From contig BFEA01000098.1 of NCBI GenBank assembly GCA_003427395.1, positions 1,394,790-1,420,227 on the forward strand: DNA of 25,438 nt, read 5' to 3'. A program made the position numbers and the translations under genes. Shown piece by piece: positions 1 to 8,129 of the stretch (position 1 is its first letter; each line of letters starts with the position of its first letter). The notes under the pieces are model-generated. The model saw only the letters and a list, made by a program, of their open reading frames with translations. It was not told where the DNA came from and did not search any database. The DNA comes from Chara braunii. Taxonomy: Eukaryota; Streptophyta; Charophyceae; Charales; Characeae.

Positions 1-340
1 GGGGGGGGGGAAGAGGAGGGGGAGGCCACAAATGGCAACAAGGCTTGTTGTACATTCAGTCCAGAAATTCAGACATCTGACCAGAGGGAGGAGGGGAGAA
101 ATTTCTTTATTTTTGTTGCTTTCTTCCTCTTTGACAACTAGTACTCTTGTCCTAATTTTCTTCTTCATATTCAATCTTGAGTTCTTTTGTAATGGCACGA
201 TTCAAATTTTCCATTGAAATTCTTCTTGAGCAGAGATCATAACAGGTAAAAGACATGATTCAACAGGCAGGTGTATACGCATTTTTTTATTTTTATTTTT
301 GAGATAATTTCAATAATAATCAGTCGTAATCATTCTTAAA
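1..340. other. Non-coding left edge with G-homopolymer
   Basis: The window opens with a run of ten G inside a purine-rich stretch, followed by AT-rich sequence. A short open frame at 32-217 has no recognisable domain and I do not call it a gene. I see no RNA or transposon signature here. Confidence 0.5.
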
Positions 341-353
341 GCTTGGAGGAAGT

Positions 354-690
354 GCATGCCCTGATTCCTAGTGCAGGTGTGCACTAGCTCGGCGAAAGAC
401 AACCCAGGACAGCAAGCCGACTGCAGCCCTCAATTATATCCGGCAAGAAAACGAACGCAGACTATCAAAATTTCTGGCCCGTGTGCACCAAGCAGACTAT
501 AATTGCATGCCCTGATTCCCATTACACGTGTGCAGTAGCTTGACATAAGACAAACCGGTACAGCAACCCAACCGCTGCCCTGAAGGATATCCAGTGAAAA
601 AACAAAGCTGGCACTAGCTCCACATCAGGCAACCCAGGACAGCAGACCACCTGCGGCCCTGATCGATATCCGGCCAAGAAAACGAAAGTG
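354..690 (+). repeat. Diverged tandem repeat, about three copies
   Basis: Three related units lie head to tail. The first two begin GCATGCCCTGATTCC at 354 and 505, 151 bp apart. The third is shortened and joins at GCACTAGCTC (611, matching 381). Shared landmarks are the GACAA-CC-GGACAGCA stretch, a GCCCT followed by ATATCC, and AAGAAAACGAA. Divergence is substantial, so this is an old local duplication. I recognise no family. Confidence 0.6.
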
Positions 691-722
691 AACTATTGGC
701 TACAATGCCGCACCCAGAAGAG

Positions 723-738
723 CAAACAGGCAGCTTCT
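723..738. repeat. Left target-site duplication of the U6 insertion
   Basis: CAAACAGGCAGCTTCT occurs here and again, without mismatch, at 851-866, directly outside the U6 copy and its A-rich tail. A perfect 16-bp duplication is what target-primed reverse transcription leaves behind. Confidence 0.9.
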
Positions 739-750
739 TGTTTTGTTTTT

Positions 751-799
751 AATTTGGACCGTTTCTCAATTTATGTGTGTCATCCTTGTGCAGGGGGCG

Positions 800-830
<31 letters not shown>

Positions 831-848
831 ACGGATGTCCCGAAGGAC
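751..848 (-). pseudogene. U6: U6 spliceosomal snRNA retropseudogene
   Basis: Read on the minus strand, this is a nearly full-length U6 snRNA of about 98 nt. It has a 5' stem-loop of GTCC-TTC-GGGAC type, the ACAGAGA box in GATACAGAGAAGATTAGCA, the AGC triad, and the 3' part GGATGACACACATAAATTGAG followed by GGTCCAAATT. U6 forms the catalytic centre of the spliceosome with U2. A genuine plant U6 gene ends in a T-run and has a USE and a TATA box upstream. Here the RNA ends in AAAAACAAAACA instead, and I see neither a USE nor a TATA box between 851 and 928. A 16-bp direct repeat flanks it on both sides. It is therefore a LINE-mobilised cDNA copy, probably not transcribed. A few substitutions relative to the plant consensus agree with this. 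Confidence 0.93.
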
Positions 849-850
849 AT

Positions 851-866
851 CAAACAGGCAGCTTCT
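851..866. repeat. Right target-site duplication of the U6 insertion
   Basis: Exact second copy of the 16-bp sequence at 723-738. Two bases (849-850) separate it from the 5' end of the U6 copy. Confidence 0.9.
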
Positions 867-928
867 AAGAAAGTAAGCAAAACAGAAGTGTGATGTAGCC
901 GGAACCAAATACAATGCTGGTATATGAT

Positions 929-966
929 CTGTCTCTTATACACATCTAGATGTGTATAAGAGACAG
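929..966. other. Nextera mate-pair junction adapter (artefact)
   Basis: The 38 bases are CTGTCTCTTATACACATCT followed directly by its own reverse complement. That is two 19-bp Tn5 mosaic ends joined tail to tail, which is the known circularisation junction of Nextera mate-pair libraries. It is not genomic. Open frames that begin MYKRQ here are translated adapter. Confidence 0.98.
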
Positions 967-1545
967 CTCTTATGGGAGATCAACCATCCACTTTGAAACT
1001 CGATGCCCTTTACACCAGATGCACAAGCACAGATATAACCTCTTATTTTGAAGAGAAACCGTTATGAATACTCAGTGGTGGTAACGCAAGGAAGTTGAGC
1101 AACCTCTATGCCAGGCAACCACCCATTGGTCATAAGGCGATGAAATCAACAGCCTGGCAATCTCTCATGACATGGACATTGACATCACACCCCTGAGCAC
1201 GCCCCTCTCTACATAAATCTTCAACACAATCATCTTTATTCTTCTCCCTCCAATTTGGCTAAAAGCCTTGCCCTCGAGCAGAGGAGGAGACCTTGTCATG
1301 AAATTTTGTTATTCCAAGTTCCAACGACATTCAGCGCAGGACAGTGTCGTACAAGATGGGTGAAATCGTCTCCTGGCTCGTTGACGCCCTTCCAGCTTGA
1401 GGAAAAAACATCACCAACCGTACCATTACTTTACATGTTTCGTAATTACACAAAAAGCCACAGATGGCCACTTATGTGATGCGTATCACTACTAGCAATC
1501 ACTACTAGCAAGACGGAAACTCTTTTCAGCCAAAAGTTAAAACCC
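967..1545. repeat. Adapter-bounded duplicate of 1982-2560
   Basis: These 579 bases recur at a constant offset of 1015 at 1982-2560, with no difference that I could find. The copy starts at the first base after one junction adapter and stops at the last base before the next. It is therefore a mate-pair-derived fragment pasted into the contig, not a biological duplication. The 74-residue frame it contains (1255-1479) is found identically at 2270-2494, has no ATG start and no recognisable domain. Confidence 0.93.
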
Positions 1546-1583
1546 CTGTCTCTTATACACATCTAGATGTGTATAAGAGACAG
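1546..1583. other. Second Nextera mate-pair junction adapter (artefact)
   Basis: Same 38-base double mosaic end as at 929-966. The 93-bp repeat array begins six bases after it, so the left border of that array may also be artificial. Confidence 0.98.
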
Positions 1584-1589
1584 TCCCCA

Positions 1590-1868
1590 CCATCCCCCCC
1601 CATTCACACAACAGCCATCCTCACAAACGAAAATGTGGATGTAGAACCACAAAGACAATGCGCAGATGGCAGCGCAGCTTTGCCATCCCCCCCCATTCAC
1701 ACAACAGCCATCCTCACAAACGAAAATGTGGATGTAGAACCACAAAGACAATGCGCAGATGGCAGCGCAGCTTTGCCATCCCCCCCCATTCACACAACAG
1801 CCATCCTCACAAACGAAAATGTGGATGTAGAACCACAAAGACAATGCGCAGATGGCAGCGCAGCTTTG
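1590..1868 (+). repeat. 93-bp tandem repeat, three copies
   Basis: Units start at 1590, 1683 and 1776 with CCATCCCCCCCCATTCACAC. The three copies look identical. Because 93 is divisible by three, both strands stay open through the array and give repetitive 31-residue periods. That is a consequence of the repeat and not evidence for a protein. The array runs into a short CAT microsatellite (1869-1888). Perfect copies imply recent expansion or an assembly collapse or expansion next to the adapter. Confidence 0.9.
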
Positions 1869-1981
1869 CCATCATCATCATCATCATTGTTGTGACCATC
1901 ATCATCTCATTCTCTCTACCCTGCCTACCACTCACCTTCCTTGCATTCCAGCATATATTGATACGCAACAGACACGACTGC

Positions 1982-2560
1982 CTCTTATGGGAGATCAACC
2001 ATCCACTTTGAAACTCGATGCCCTTTACACCAGATGCACAAGCACAGATATAACCTCTTATTTTGAAGAGAAACCGTTATGAATACTCAGTGGTGGTAAC
2101 GCAAGGAAGTTGAGCAACCTCTATGCCAGGCAACCACCCATTGGTCATAAGGCGATGAAATCAACAGCCTGGCAATCTCTCATGACATGGACATTGACAT
2201 CACACCCCTGAGCACGCCCCTCTCTACATAAATCTTCAACACAATCATCTTTATTCTTCTCCCTCCAATTTGGCTAAAAGCCTTGCCCTCGAGCAGAGGA
2301 GGAGACCTTGTCATGAAATTTTGTTATTCCAAGTTCCAACGACATTCAGCGCAGGACAGTGTCGTACAAGATGGGTGAAATCGTCTCCTGGCTCGTTGAC
2401 GCCCTTCCAGCTTGAGGAAAAAACATCACCAACCGTACCATTACTTTACATGTTTCGTAATTACACAAAAAGCCACAGATGGCCACTTATGTGATGCGTA
2501 TCACTACTAGCAATCACTACTAGCAAGACGGAAACTCTTTTCAGCCAAAAGTTAAAACCC
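1982..2560. other. Unannotated segment, source of the adapter-bounded duplicate
   Basis: This is the copy of the 579-bp segment that continues into genomic sequence on both sides, so I take it as the true location. No coding, RNA or transposon signature is recognised. Confidence 0.6.
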
Positions 2561-2570
2561 ACTCACACAA

Positions 2571-2680
2571 CCGACTGGCCTAGCTCAGTTGGTACACCCC
2601 CTGAACTGTTGATGAAATACAGACCAGGTGTGGAGTTCGAACTCCACTGGAAGCAGATGAGTACCTTGGGCCAGTCAGTT
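2571..2680 (+). repeat. tRNA-derived SINE-like module
   Basis: An internal RNA polymerase III promoter pattern is visible. TAGCTCAGTTGG at 2581-2592 matches the A box and D-arm, and GAGTTCGAACTCC at 2633-2645 matches the B box and T-arm, with a clean GTGGAG/CTCCAC stem. The flanks GACTGGCC (2573-2580) and GGCCAGTC (2669-2676) pair perfectly over eight bases. The A-to-B spacing is longer than in most tRNAs and the anticodon arm is not clear. I read it as a tRNA-related SINE head or tRNA pseudogene, not a working tRNA. Confidence 0.55.
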
Positions 2681-2888
2681 CGATGATGATATCTCAAGGC
2701 TGTCGCCAATAGAGATGCATTGTAAGACTATGCAACCTCTTTGCTCAAGGATCAGCCCTCATCGATGCTATACTAATACGCTTGGAAAGCATGAAATTGG
2801 CCATAAAACCGGTCAGGTTCACAGCAAGTGGGCGACACCCGAAAGGCTTCTCCATTCTACGCAGCAAGCCCGCACACCAAGGCTGACA

Positions 2889-2960
2889 AGCAGAAACAGG
2901 GATTTGAACCCTAAACCTTAGCATTGACAAGGCCATACTCTACCATTATACCATTCCCAC
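2889..2960 (-). pseudogene. Degenerate tRNA-like sequence (tRNA pseudogene or SINE head)
   Basis: On the minus strand, TATAATGGTAGAG (2950-2938) resembles a D-arm and A box, and GGGTTCAAATCCC (2911-2899) is a good B box and T-arm. Seven-base ends GTGGGAA and TTTCTGC pair only with three G-T wobbles. The anticodon arm can be drawn in two ways. One reading gives a GTC loop (Asp-like) with one stem mismatch. No CCA is encoded. I judge it non-functional. Confidence 0.45.
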
Positions 2961-4502
2961 CATCAAATCTTTATATTGATTGACCGCCATGACACACCAT
3001 CAGAGGCCGAAGGTGGCATTCGTAAGAGCATGGCTCTCCAGAGTGACCATAAGTTAAGACTTAATTTTTTGAATTAATTAAATTCATCAGCCATCCACTC
3101 TATCGCACCGAGGTTTGGGTCAATTCTCCAATCCCCAGATCTATGATCTACTGCTCCATGCAACTGAGTTACAAGCAACATTCCGTGCCGTAATCCATTC
3201 CGCATACACATTCCTTTCCAAAAGCAAAAACACACAAGTTCAGGTTTAATGAGATCATCAATAAATTTGTTTTCAAAAAGACTCATCACAAGGCATCTGC
3301 TCCGTCATATTGGATACGATGGCTGTAGTAAAGTTGCATTGACAAACTCATTTGGACCCAATCCTGCCCAGCACACCTTCTTGCAAATTCTTCTCCGACA
3401 ACCCCCCATGTCGTCTTCCTTCCCTCCTAACAAAAAAAAAAAAACAAACTTAAATTGAGAAACAAATTAGAGAGAGGATGATGTGACAAATGAGAATACA
3501 AACCATCTTGTATCAATCGTGCTGCAGAAGGCTGGGAAAGTGAATGCAGTACACCTGCAGCCCGTGCCTTGCAACACATGTGCTGGAGTGTCTGACATTG
3601 TAATGTGAATAGGTAAGTCGGAAGACGAACAAGCATCATTAATAAGTTTTTTTACCTGCAGCTACTCCCTTAAAGGGAAATAAAAATGAGATGGATGACG
3701 AGGCAGAGGTGGAAATCTCAACAACACCGTTCAACCATTTGGCATGCTTTCAAGCTGGATATGACGCACTTCTCTCGATGCTGCCAGACTTTGAACTGGC
3801 TTTTGCTAGTGCCCTAGTCTCCTTTGCCCGATCAACAGACCAGCGGTGCTGCATTTGATGCATAGTACTACCAGAGGGCAGAAGACCGTCGAGTGACGTC
3901 TGGAGTAAAGAGCACAGACATCCCCATCCATACTTAAGCTGAAAGCCCTGCAGCTTCAGGAACTGGTTGTAGTCTTCTCATGTCAGCTGCACGGAGCACC
4001 GTTGGTGACGCTCTCTGAGTTAAGGACAACAAACCTTACGTGCAACAGATCGCCGTCGTCTCTTTTTCTAACAACAAGGAGAAGAATTGCGCCCACTCCA
4101 GGTGTTTCCCTCATAAACAAGACTTCCATTATTTTCACGGCTATATCCTAGTGCTCTAGGTTACGTAAAACTGAACAAGACCCTAAGAAGAGAAACGACA
4201 TCCACTCTTGGTGTTCGCACTCATTGTCGCCAGGTGTGTCGTGCGCCCATTGCAAAATGGACATCAGCTTTCTCGGCTTGTGCGCCCGTTACCATTTCCG
4301 GACATAATTTGCACCGATTCGATGGGAAATCACTTTTCAAAAGATGTAACATGGAAGCTAGGACCTTTTTCCAACTGCATGTAATCATTTTTACGGCCAT
4401 ATACATCCAGAAAAAGAAAGTATGCTCTCACTTATCTATTTCACATCACTGCTACCTCTGCAGCCCACCTGAAAAGTCGGTTTCAATTCCACAGAAAGTA
4501 GT
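2961..4502. other. Region without recognisable genes
   Basis: Only short open frames without domains are present, one of them crossing an A-run at 3430-3442. A very weak third tRNA-like stretch may lie at about 3100-3185 on the minus strand, with an AACTCAGTTGCATGGAGCA D-arm-like sequence. I found no splice-consistent gene model. Confidence 0.4.
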
Positions 4503-4859
4503 TTGAACCAGTGCCAGGTTCACAACAAGAACTTATTTTTATTTTTTTCCTCTGGTGCAGAGGTACCCATTGATCACACTAGAATGGGGTGGGTAGAAAA
4601 CAAAACCCACATGATGTTATCAGTTAATCGCACGACCGTGGAAGACCATTTTCTAAACAAGACGCCCACAATCCTCCGTTCGGGCTTGCGACCAGTGATA
4701 CATGCTCGATTGAGCGATGTATATGGAGCCAAGCATCCACAAAGTGATGAAAAGGACTCAAATGGACAATGCAGCCTCAGCAAAGCATCAATAAGCAATG
4801 TACATCCAGATACATACGGAATAGCACAATGTAGCGCACTGGAAGATTCAAAGATATGA
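4503..4859 (+). CDS. Hypothetical open frame, doubtful
   Basis: This 118-codon frame is the longest in the region with ordinary amino-acid composition, but it starts on a non-ATG codon (TTG) and I recognise no family. A pyrimidine-rich stretch ending in CTGGTGCAG at about 4541-4560 looks like a 3' splice acceptor. If real, the coding part would begin near 4561 as an internal exon. No promoter, donor site or conserved motif supports it, so I list it only as a candidate. Confidence 0.15.
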   Translation: MNQCQVHNKNLFLFFSSGAEVPIDHTRMGWVENKTHMMLSVNRTTVEDHFLNKTPTILRSGLRPVIHARLSDVYGAKHPQSDEKDSNGQCSLSKASISNVHPDTYGIAQCSALEDSKI

Positions 4860-5139
4860 CCTGACCTGTCAGATACTGATGCGACATCCCATCATACACC
4901 ACACGTGAGAGGGAGGGGAGGGACCACATACATAGACGTAAGGTCCCTCCTTGATCACGCACATGGGGAGATACCACGGATGGGGGAAGCGGCGAGATGA
5001 AGATGGAGACAAGGGAGAAGACCAAGATCGCGATAGCGGTCCAAAAATAGTCTCCCTGCCAAACGTCCAATCAATGTCTGCCACAAAAATGTTGAATCAG
5101 ATCCTGGGCCTCATAGCCTGACGTAACCTCTGCCTGTAA

Positions 5140-5140
<1 letters not shown>

Positions 5141-5170
<30 letters not shown>

Positions 5171-5199
5171 CAAGAAGAAGAAGAAGAAGAAGAAGAAGG
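5141..5199. repeat. Adjacent (CT)n and (AAG)n microsatellites
   Basis: About thirteen CT units (5141-5166) are followed by nine GAA/AAG units (5172-5199). Together they form a sharp pyrimidine-to-purine switch on the plus strand. Confidence 0.95.
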
Positions 5200-5245
5200 T
5201 GGAAAGAAGAAGATGATGACGTCCTCCTCGCTGCCTCGCCTGCAG

Positions 5246-5326
5246 GTAACTGCTGCCATGTACTAACGAGCCGGTGTGTCCTCTGTGCTGCAGGTTGCTG
5301 GTGAGAAGTCCAGCTATGGCGCCAAG
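5246..5326 (+). other. Candidate mini-intron and 33-nt micro-exon
   Basis: CAG|GTAACT at 5243-5251 could be a donor. TACTAAC at 5261-5267 is the consensus branch point. GTGCTGCAG at 5285-5293 is an acceptor. It is followed by a 33-nt stretch (5294-5326) coding VAGEKSSYGAK in phase 0 and ending in AAG|GTAAGT, an ideal donor. The putative intron (5246-5293) is only 48 bases. The signals are unusually good, but no neighbouring exon is recognised and a chance match remains possible. Confidence 0.3.
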
Positions 5327-5599
5327 GTAAGTCCTCCGCCGCTGCAGGTATGGCCTCCGCCTCTGTCCCTACCTACACCTCTACCTCTAGCGCAGCGCTG
5401 TATAGCGCAGCTCCAGCAGCGTGTCGCCCAAGAAGTGAGCTACTCGAATTGCGTGTCTGCCCTGGCCTGGCCCAGTTTTATATGCAGTGGCCACACTGGT
5501 GTGCCTCCGGTCCTGGTCTGCAACGCCCTGCCTGGGTCCCTACCGGACGTCCAGGCCCTCCCTGCTGATGCAGCAGGGAGTGTCCGTTACCAGACGAAA

Positions 5600-5869
5600 A
5601 CGAACCTGGCCCGAAAAGGCCTGGCCACGAATGGAGAAGCCCAAAATGTGGCCTTGGTCCGAACAGACCGTGTGTCCGTTCGGACACACTGCGAGTCCAA
5701 AACAACGCCTGGAACAGACAAAAACAGAACAGCAAATAAATAAATAAGTAAATGAATGCAGCCTCAAATCGAATCCTGCGGCCCAAAGGCTGGCCGTGGG
5801 CCTCCAGGGCCCCCCCAGCAACCGTCGGGCCCCGGAAACGGGGCATGTGTGCAGGCTCAGCATGTAACA
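5600..5869 (-). repeat. Left copy of shared block, probable 3' LTR fragment
   Basis: This block matches 13029-13308 in the same orientation at roughly 90 percent, apart from an extra stretch of about 27-35 bp in the right copy. On the minus strand it starts TGTTACATGCTGAGCC, with the TG expected of an LTR, immediately after a G-rich purine tract that follows the chromodomain. That is the expected place for a 3' LTR. It contains a TTTATTTATTT stretch on the minus strand. Its far end near 5600 lacks a clear CA terminus, so the LTR is either truncated or the element is chimeric. The alternative is a LINE 3' end, because the plus strand shows an (AAAT)n tail. Confidence 0.55.
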
Positions 5870-5887
5870 CCCCCCCCCCCTCCTTAT
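5870..5887 (-). other. Polypurine tract of the Ty3/gypsy element
   Basis: On the minus strand CATAAGGA is followed by eleven G and then the TGTTACA terminus. A purine run directly upstream of the 3' LTR primes plus-strand DNA synthesis in LTR retrotransposons. The position, just downstream of the chromodomain, supports the reading. Confidence 0.6.
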
Positions 5888-6252
5888 GAAGTCAAGTCGG
5901 TTCGAGGGCGAAGCTGGCGAGCCGATGGTGGAACCTGGACGCAAGTACGGCGTGGAGCCGAAGGTGCCAGCTTGCCTTGCCATTCGCATTCATAACGTGC
6001 GAGGACGTCGGGGGCTGTAGCCTGAAGTTCCGCACGGGTCAACCAACGGTCAGCCTTATGGCTGCAATAGGAAAACTGTACCAAGTACTTGTTTCGCTTG
6101 TTGCCGTAGCGCCGCTGGGAAATGATGTAGCTGACCTCCTGAAAACCATCCATGGAGGGTGGGTGCTGCAATCGTCGCCCGCGAAAGTCATTGTGTTCCC
6201 CTGAAATGAACAGCGCTAACTTTGAGCAATGAAAGACCGGGTGGAAAGGCAC
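5884..6252 (-). pseudogene. Integrase C-terminus with chromodomain
   Basis: This open part of pol has 122 residues. It contains PVFHCSKLALF, a stretch typical of the region just before the chromodomain, then EVSYIISQRRYGNKRNKYLV at about residues 39-58, continuing to a W-L-T-R-A-E-L segment near residues 69-76 and ending with LARYE. This is the chromodomain pattern of beta strands followed by an acidic, aromatic helix. Chromodomains of chromoviruses bind histone marks or chromatin proteins and target insertion. The frame is fused to polymerase sequence in another frame upstream, so it is part of a broken polyprotein. Confidence 0.75.
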
Positions 6253-6487
6253 GTGGGCGGGGCACCTGAATTACGAATGAAGGTCCTTCCGGTGCGTCAC
6301 TAGCGGGCGCTACAATGCAACAAGGCCCCATCCATTTGGGAGGAGCTTGCGAGAGATGTCTTGCTCGAGGCAGAATTCGGCAGCAGAGACCCAAACAAGG
6401 TCGCCCGCACGGAACGGGCAGGGAAGACGCTGGCGATTGGCTTGACAGCTCATGCGCAACTGCGTCTTCGACATCTGCTCTCGTGCC

Positions 6488-7706
6488 TTACAAGGAGCTC
6501 TTGCATCCGTTGAATGAAGGCGAGGTGGTCGTCACTTTCGATCGTTCGTGGAATGATAGTGTCCAACGGCGATGTGACCGGCCATGCTCAAACTCGAAGG
6601 GCGAAATCCCGATAGTCGGATGAATGGACGAGTTGTTGGCCAACTCGGCGCCAGGCAGGCGCTCAACCCAATCCTTTGGGTCGGGACGAATGAGAGTGCG
6701 AAGAAGAACATGTGCGGTATGATGTGCCCTCTCCGTTTGGCCATCAGTTTGTGGGTGGCAAGCCGAACTCGGCTTGAAAGATGAGCCCCATCGTTTGTTG
6801 GCCAACTCGGCGCCAGGCAGGCGCTCAACCCAATCCTTTGGGTCGGGACGGATGAGAGTGCGAAGAAGACCATGTGCGGTATGATGTGCCCTCTCCGTTT
6901 GGCCATCAGTTTGTGGGTGGCAAGCCGAACTCGGCTTGAAAGATGAGCCCCATCGTTTGAGGAGACCAACCCAAAAGTCGAACATGAACCGAGTGTCGCG
7001 GTCACAAACGGTCTCCTTTGGGGTAACCCTTGGTCCGAATCCAACCGGCGTAAAGAACCTCAGCCAACTCCAGGTGCTTTGCCGTGATAGCGATAAGGCA
7101 AAAACATGGCGAACTTGGTGAGTAAATCGACCACCGTGAGAATCCCATCCAATGTTTGTCGTGTGCTTGAGGAACTGTCAGTGATGTCCATGGCCATCGA
7201 TTCCCGTTGTCCCAAGGGGACCAGTAATGGTCGCGACTCGCCGAATGGACGATAGTTGCAGGATTTGCAACGCCAGCAAACCTCGCATGACTCACAATAG
7301 CGTGTGACATCGCCGAGAAAGTCGGGCCACCAAAAGCGCTCGCGAAGTCAGCCAATCGAACGATCGACTCCAAAGTGTCCGGTGGTGGGAGAGTCGTGGA
7401 ACTCGCCCAGAAGCCGTGTACGCAAGTGTGGATCACTTGGCACGCAAAAAAGATCCTTCCCCCGCGAGTGGACAAGCAAATAGCCCTCTTAGATCCAATG
7501 ATGCGATGGCACCGGATTTGGAGAGGATCAATTCGTGTACTTATCGCGAAACTCGAGGTTGACTTGGTAGCCATGAATGAAGTTGTCCCGCATGTCGTCG
7601 TCAATCTCAAACATCGAGTAGACCGCGGTACAAAGGTCGGGACGGCGCAAAAGAGCGTATGCAAAATGGTTTGACTTTCCCGAAATGTGATCGGGGAAGA
7701 AGTCAA
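6488..7706 (-). pseudogene. Ty3/gypsy integrase, disrupted
   Basis: The zinc-binding domain is visible near 7270-7440, with two His about 20-30 codons before a CESCEVC motif (about 7276-7296). A TGG-to-TGA change makes a stop at 7348-7350, between the His pair and the Cys pair. The catalytic core follows: first Asp in MAMDIT at about 7180-7194, second Asp in DRDTRF at about 6990-7010, and the Glu in HPQTDGQTE. The segment with that Glu is duplicated in tandem (162 bp, 54 codons), giving two HPQTDGQTE motifs in frame. Integrase inserts the cDNA into the host chromosome. With a stop, at least one frameshift and a doubled core it is not functional. Confidence 0.88.
6635..6958 (-). repeat. 162-bp in-frame tandem duplication inside integrase
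   Basis: Units 6635-6796 and 6797-6958 both begin GTTGGCCAACTCGG and end CATCGTTT. They differ at only a few positions. The period is exactly 54 codons, so the frame is kept and both copies read through. The duplicated protein segment begins KRWGSSFKPS and ends LPGAELAN. Confidence 0.95.
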
Positions 7707-8060
7707 ACTGGTTGATGAAAACCCTCCAACGGGCGACGGTACTATTCACCGTGTCTTGGGTCTTCTAAAAGACCAACGGATTGCTATCTGTTACCCATCG
7801 GAATTGACTTCGACCGAGAAGAGGATGCCGCCACCGCTTAAGCGCGTGTACGAAGGTCAATGATTCCTCTTTCCGTGCGTCGTCACTCGAATGCACGACG
7901 GGCACCTTTTTACTGAAGTACTCCACCGGGTGCCAATCCACGCCATCGTGTTCCTAGAGGACGGCTCCAATGCCATAGTTGGACGCATCGGTAGTGACGC
8001 GAGTCGGCAAAAGTCGGTCATAGATGCGTAAAACCTTTGTGGATAGCAAGGCGACTTTGA
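7707..8060 (-). pseudogene. Ty3/gypsy RNase H domain, disrupted
   Basis: On the minus strand the sequence reads TTDASNYGIGAVL, then a TAG stop (7954-7956), then EHDGVDWHPVEYFSKKVP, VHALKRWRHPLLGRSQFRWV and TDSNPLVF. These are the conserved blocks of gypsy RNase H, including the first catalytic Asp in TDAS and the later Asp in TDSN. A second stop follows LVF at about 7765, and a small open part (7528-7749) then reads VARWRVFINQFDFFPDHISG, the linker towards integrase. RNase H removes the RNA template during reverse transcription. Stops make it inactive here. Confidence 0.85.
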
Positions 8061-8129
8061 GGGCCAAAAATGAGGCCCACACATTGTCATTGAAGTCGGG
8101 CAGTCGGTCCTCGCATCGACTTAGCCAAG

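Noticed and set aside
1255-1479. 74-residue open frame, identical at 2270-2494
   Set aside because: It lacks an ATG and any domain, and the two identical copies result from the adapter-bounded duplication, so repetition is not evidence of conservation.
1590-1868. CRISPR array
   Set aside because: Contiguous 93-bp copies without unique spacers in a eukaryotic genome. The 322-bp and minisatellite arrays fail for the same reason.
1569-1895. Open frames of 93, 108 and 117 residues across the 93-bp array
   Set aside because: The unit length is a multiple of three, so several frames stay open automatically. Two of the frames start or end inside adapter sequence.
4503-4859. Confident host gene
   Set aside because: Ordinary composition and a possible acceptor site, but no ATG, no family match and no partner exons. 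Kept only as a low-confidence candidate.
4866-4885. Another hammerhead core at ACTGATGCG
   Set aside because: Only a partial CTGATG word; no stem II and no GAAAC at the right distance.
5276-5743. 155-residue protein
   Set aside because: The frame crosses the micro-exon candidate and then runs into the shared repeat block. The same C-terminal words appear in the unrelated frame at 12965-13171, so the coding signal is the repeat.
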